Positions 62,480 through 64,000 of a DNA stretch of 64,000 bases are shown here, one piece after another (the stretch's first letter is position 1; every line of letters starts with the position of its first letter). Location: contig JAPOYA010000017.1 of NCBI GenBank assembly GCA_026706815.1, forward strand, positions 98,114 to 162,113, written 5' to 3'. The DNA is from Acidimicrobiaceae bacterium. Lineage in GTDB: Bacteria; Actinomycetota; Acidimicrobiia; Acidimicrobiales; Aldehydirespiratoraceae. The position numbers and the translations under genes were made by a program. Below the pieces are notes generated by a model. It was given only the letters and a program-made list of their open reading frames with translations, did not search any database and was not told where the DNA came from.

Positions 62480-63372
62480 CGGCGATGCACACGACCGAGC
62501 ACAAGAAACGCGGCGCTGTCGCCTCCAAGGACAGGGCTCGCTCAGGGCTTCCAAGGTCGCGACCGGCGATCTCGCTGTCGTACGTGATCCTGTTCGTCGG
62601 GGTGGCTATCGCACTGGTGCCGTTTTTGTACGTCGTGTCCACCTCGTTCAAGGAATCGACGTCGCTGTTCAGCTATCCCCCTGACTGGATCCCGTCGCCG
62701 ATCTTTTGGGGCAACTTCGAGTCGCTTTTTGCCGACCATCCGTTTGCTCAGTGGACCTTCAACACCCTGTTCGTGTCGGGTGCGGTGACCGCTTTGAAGC
62801 TGTGGTTCGATTCCATGGCGGGCTATGCATTGGCCAAGATGGAGTTCGCCGGCCGGCGCGGCGTCGCGCTCCTCCTCTTGCTGTCGGTTGCGATCCCCAT
62901 CTCGGCGTTGATCATTCCGATGTTCTTCGTGGTGCGCTACCTCGGGCTGTTGAACACCTACTGGGCGCTGATACTGCCGCCGCTGGCGAACCCGCTGGGG
63001 ATCTTCATGGCCCGCAGCTTCATCGTCGGGATCCCCGACGATCTGGAGGCGTCAGCACGCCTCGACGGCGCTTCAGAGTTCACGATCTATCGCAAGATCG
63101 TCTTGCCCCTGATCCGGCCCGGCTTGGTGGTGCTCGGCATGTTCACGTTCATGTTGCAGTACACCTCGTTCATCTGGCCCCTCATCGCTGTCCAGGACTC
63201 CGACCGGCAAGTGCTGGCCGTGGGCATCTCTGGACTTCAGAGCGCGTTCTTGCAGGACTGGGGTCTGCTCTCGGCGGGCATGCTGGCAGCCGCAATCCCC
63301 ATCACGGTTGTGTTCCTGCTCGTGCAAAGGGCGTTCGTGTTCAACGACCTCTCCGGCGCACTCAAGGAATAG
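62476..63372 (+). CDS. Carbohydrate ABC permease (MalG type)
   Basis: 298 residues. After a ~35-residue basic cytoplasmic leader come ISLSYVILFVGVAIALVPFLYVVSTSFKE and the EAA loop LEASARLDGASEFTIYRKIVLPLIRPG (read in parts, ~191-217). The C-terminus ends RAFVFNDLSGALKE, as in MalG/UgpE-like proteins. It partners with the MalF-type permease. ATP-binding gene begins 5 bases after its stop. Confidence 0.93.
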   Translation: MTAMHTTEHKKRGAVASKDRARSGLPRSRPAISLSYVILFVGVAIALVPFLYVVSTSFKESTSLFSYPPDWIPSPIFWGNFESLFADHPFAQWTFNTLFVSGAVTALKLWFDSMAGYALAKMEFAGRRGVALLLLLSVAIPISALIIPMFFVVRYLGLLNTYWALILPPLANPLGIFMARSFIVGIPDDLEASARLDGASEFTIYRKIVLPLIRPGLVVLGMFTFMLQYTSFIWPLIAVQDSDRQVLAVGISGLQSAFLQDWGLLSAGMLAAAIPITVVFLLVQRAFVFNDLSGALKE

Positions 63373-63377
63373 GGGAA

Positions 63378-64000
63378 ATGTCTGCCATGTCGCCTCGGGC
63401 CGATGTCGCCGTGAGCCTGATCCAGGTCGCGAAGTCCTACGGTGACGTCGAAGTGCTGCAACCATTCGACCTTCAGGTTGCCGAAGGCGAATTCGTTGTC
63501 CTCCTCGGCCCCTCGGGGTGCGGAAAAAGCACAATCCTGAAAATGATCGCGGGACTCGAAGAGGTCAGCCACGGCGAGATCCACGTCGCGGGCGAACTCG
63601 TCAACTACGTCAGGCCTCGAGACCGCGATGTGGCCATGGTCTTCCAGAACTACGCGCTGTATCCGCACATGTCGGTGCGAGACAACATCGCGTTTCCGCT
63701 CACCATGAGCAGGCGGCCCCGACTCAAGCGAGGTGTGATCGAGGCGCGCACCGTCACCGCGGCCGACATCGTCGACCTGACGCCCTACCTCGACCGCAAG
63801 CCGGCGCAGTTGAGCGGCGGGCAGCGGCAGCGAGTCGCCTTGGCCCGAGCAATAATCCGCCAGCCAGCGGTGTTCCTCATGGACGAGCCGCTGTCCAATC
63901 TCGACGCCCTGCTGCGTGCGGATATGCGGACAAGCCTCTTGGAGGTCCATGCCCGCATCAAGAAGGCCACCCTGTACGTGACGCACGACCAGATTGAGGC
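63378..64000 (+). CDS. Carbohydrate ABC importer ATPase (MsmK/UgpC type), 3' end outside the window
   Basis: ATG 63378 follows the permease stop by 5 bases. The reading frame is open to the window edge (about 207 codons, incomplete). It contains Walker A LLGPSGCGKST (~42-52), Q-loop VFQNYALYPHM (~91-101), signature LSGGQRQRVALARAI (~145-159), Walker B VFLMDEPLSNLDA (~165-177) and the His switch YVTHDQIEA. It hydrolyses ATP for this importer. The C-terminal regulatory (TOBE) domain is not seen. Confidence 0.92.
   Translation, partial: MSAMSPRADVAVSLIQVAKSYGDVEVLQPFDLQVAEGEFVVLLGPSGCGKSTILKMIAGLEEVSHGEIHVAGELVNYVRPRDRDVAMVFQNYALYPHMSVRDNIAFPLTMSRRPRLKRGVIEARTVTAADIVDLTPYLDRKPAQLSGGQRQRVALARAIIRQPAVFLMDEPLSNLDALLRADMRTSLLEVHARIKKATLYVTHDQIE

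Noticed and set aside
61490..62554. 354-residue minus-strand frame antisense to the MalF-type permease
   Set aside because: Highly charged, low-complexity translation with no recognised domain; a shadow of the permease gene.

Overview
The window is high-GC DNA from an actinomycete. The gene content fits Acidimicrobiia or a related deep-branching, uncultured actinobacterial lineage, but this assignment is inferred from gene content and order, not from a phylogeny. Supporting signs are an acyl-CoA carboxylase beta subunit with a tiny epsilon-like partner, a dnaK-grpE-dnaJ-hspR operon, a PP2C / PASTA-kinase / pabA(trpG) block close to a tRNA-Leu, and F420-type luciferase-like oxidoreductases. 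The first ~100 bases are almost pure G and are probably an assembly artefact.

Layout. 0.1-3.1 kb: a secreted Calx-beta protein with a His-rich segment, convergent with an AAA/DUF4143 ATPase. 3.2-8.9 kb: luciferase-like oxidoreductase, acyl-CoA carboxylase beta and epsilon, a surface acyltransferase, prephenate dehydratase. 9-25.2 kb: a cell-surface glycan/lipid region with three GT39-like membrane glycosyltransferases (one fused to an acyltransferase), a further polytopic protein, DUF2304, deacetylase, methyltransferase, desaturase, two metallo-beta-lactamase-fold enzymes, a GNAT protein and a CapA lipoprotein. 25.2-28.2 kb: a decayed region with a multiply frameshifted membrane-protein gene, an ImmA/IrrE-DUF4411 pair, a truncated DUF4143 ATPase abutting tRNA-Leu(CAG), and what looks like an fhaA/fhaB deletion remnant. 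28.2-35 kb: PP2C phosphatase, PASTA kinase, PabA/TrpG, a membrane Fe-S oxidoreductase and phosphoglycerate mutase. 35-39.2 kb: heat-shock operon with a HAIR-like operator and two tandem leader hairpins. 39.4-47.7 kb: an eight-gene, mostly translationally coupled operon that appears to import and degrade an amino-sugar compound (ROK regulator, M20 hydrolase, ribose-type ABC importer, YhfX-like PLP enzyme, ROK kinase, NagB).

48.3-50.8 kb: a three-gene cassette (TIGR04255-family protein, HTH protein with an MbcA/Xre-like tail, and an unrecognised 221-residue protein) precisely bounded by ~76-bp near-identical direct repeats. It sits between a cysteine-dioxygenase-like cupin gene and a SulP transporter gene. 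This is the best candidate here for an undescribed mobile toxin-antitoxin or defence-like system. 50.8-59.6 kb: SulP, quinone reductase, NYN nuclease, an NCS2 permease fused to an RsbW-like domain, and a coupled hydrolase / phosphopantetheinyl transferase / PhyH oxygenase operon. 59.8-64 kb: tRNA-Arg(CCT) and a carbohydrate ABC importer operon whose ATPase runs off the end. An intra-operon hairpin probably lowers permease expression relative to the binding protein.

No rRNA genes, CRISPR array, transposase or phage structural gene were seen. Family assignments are from motif recognition by eye; no searches were run.
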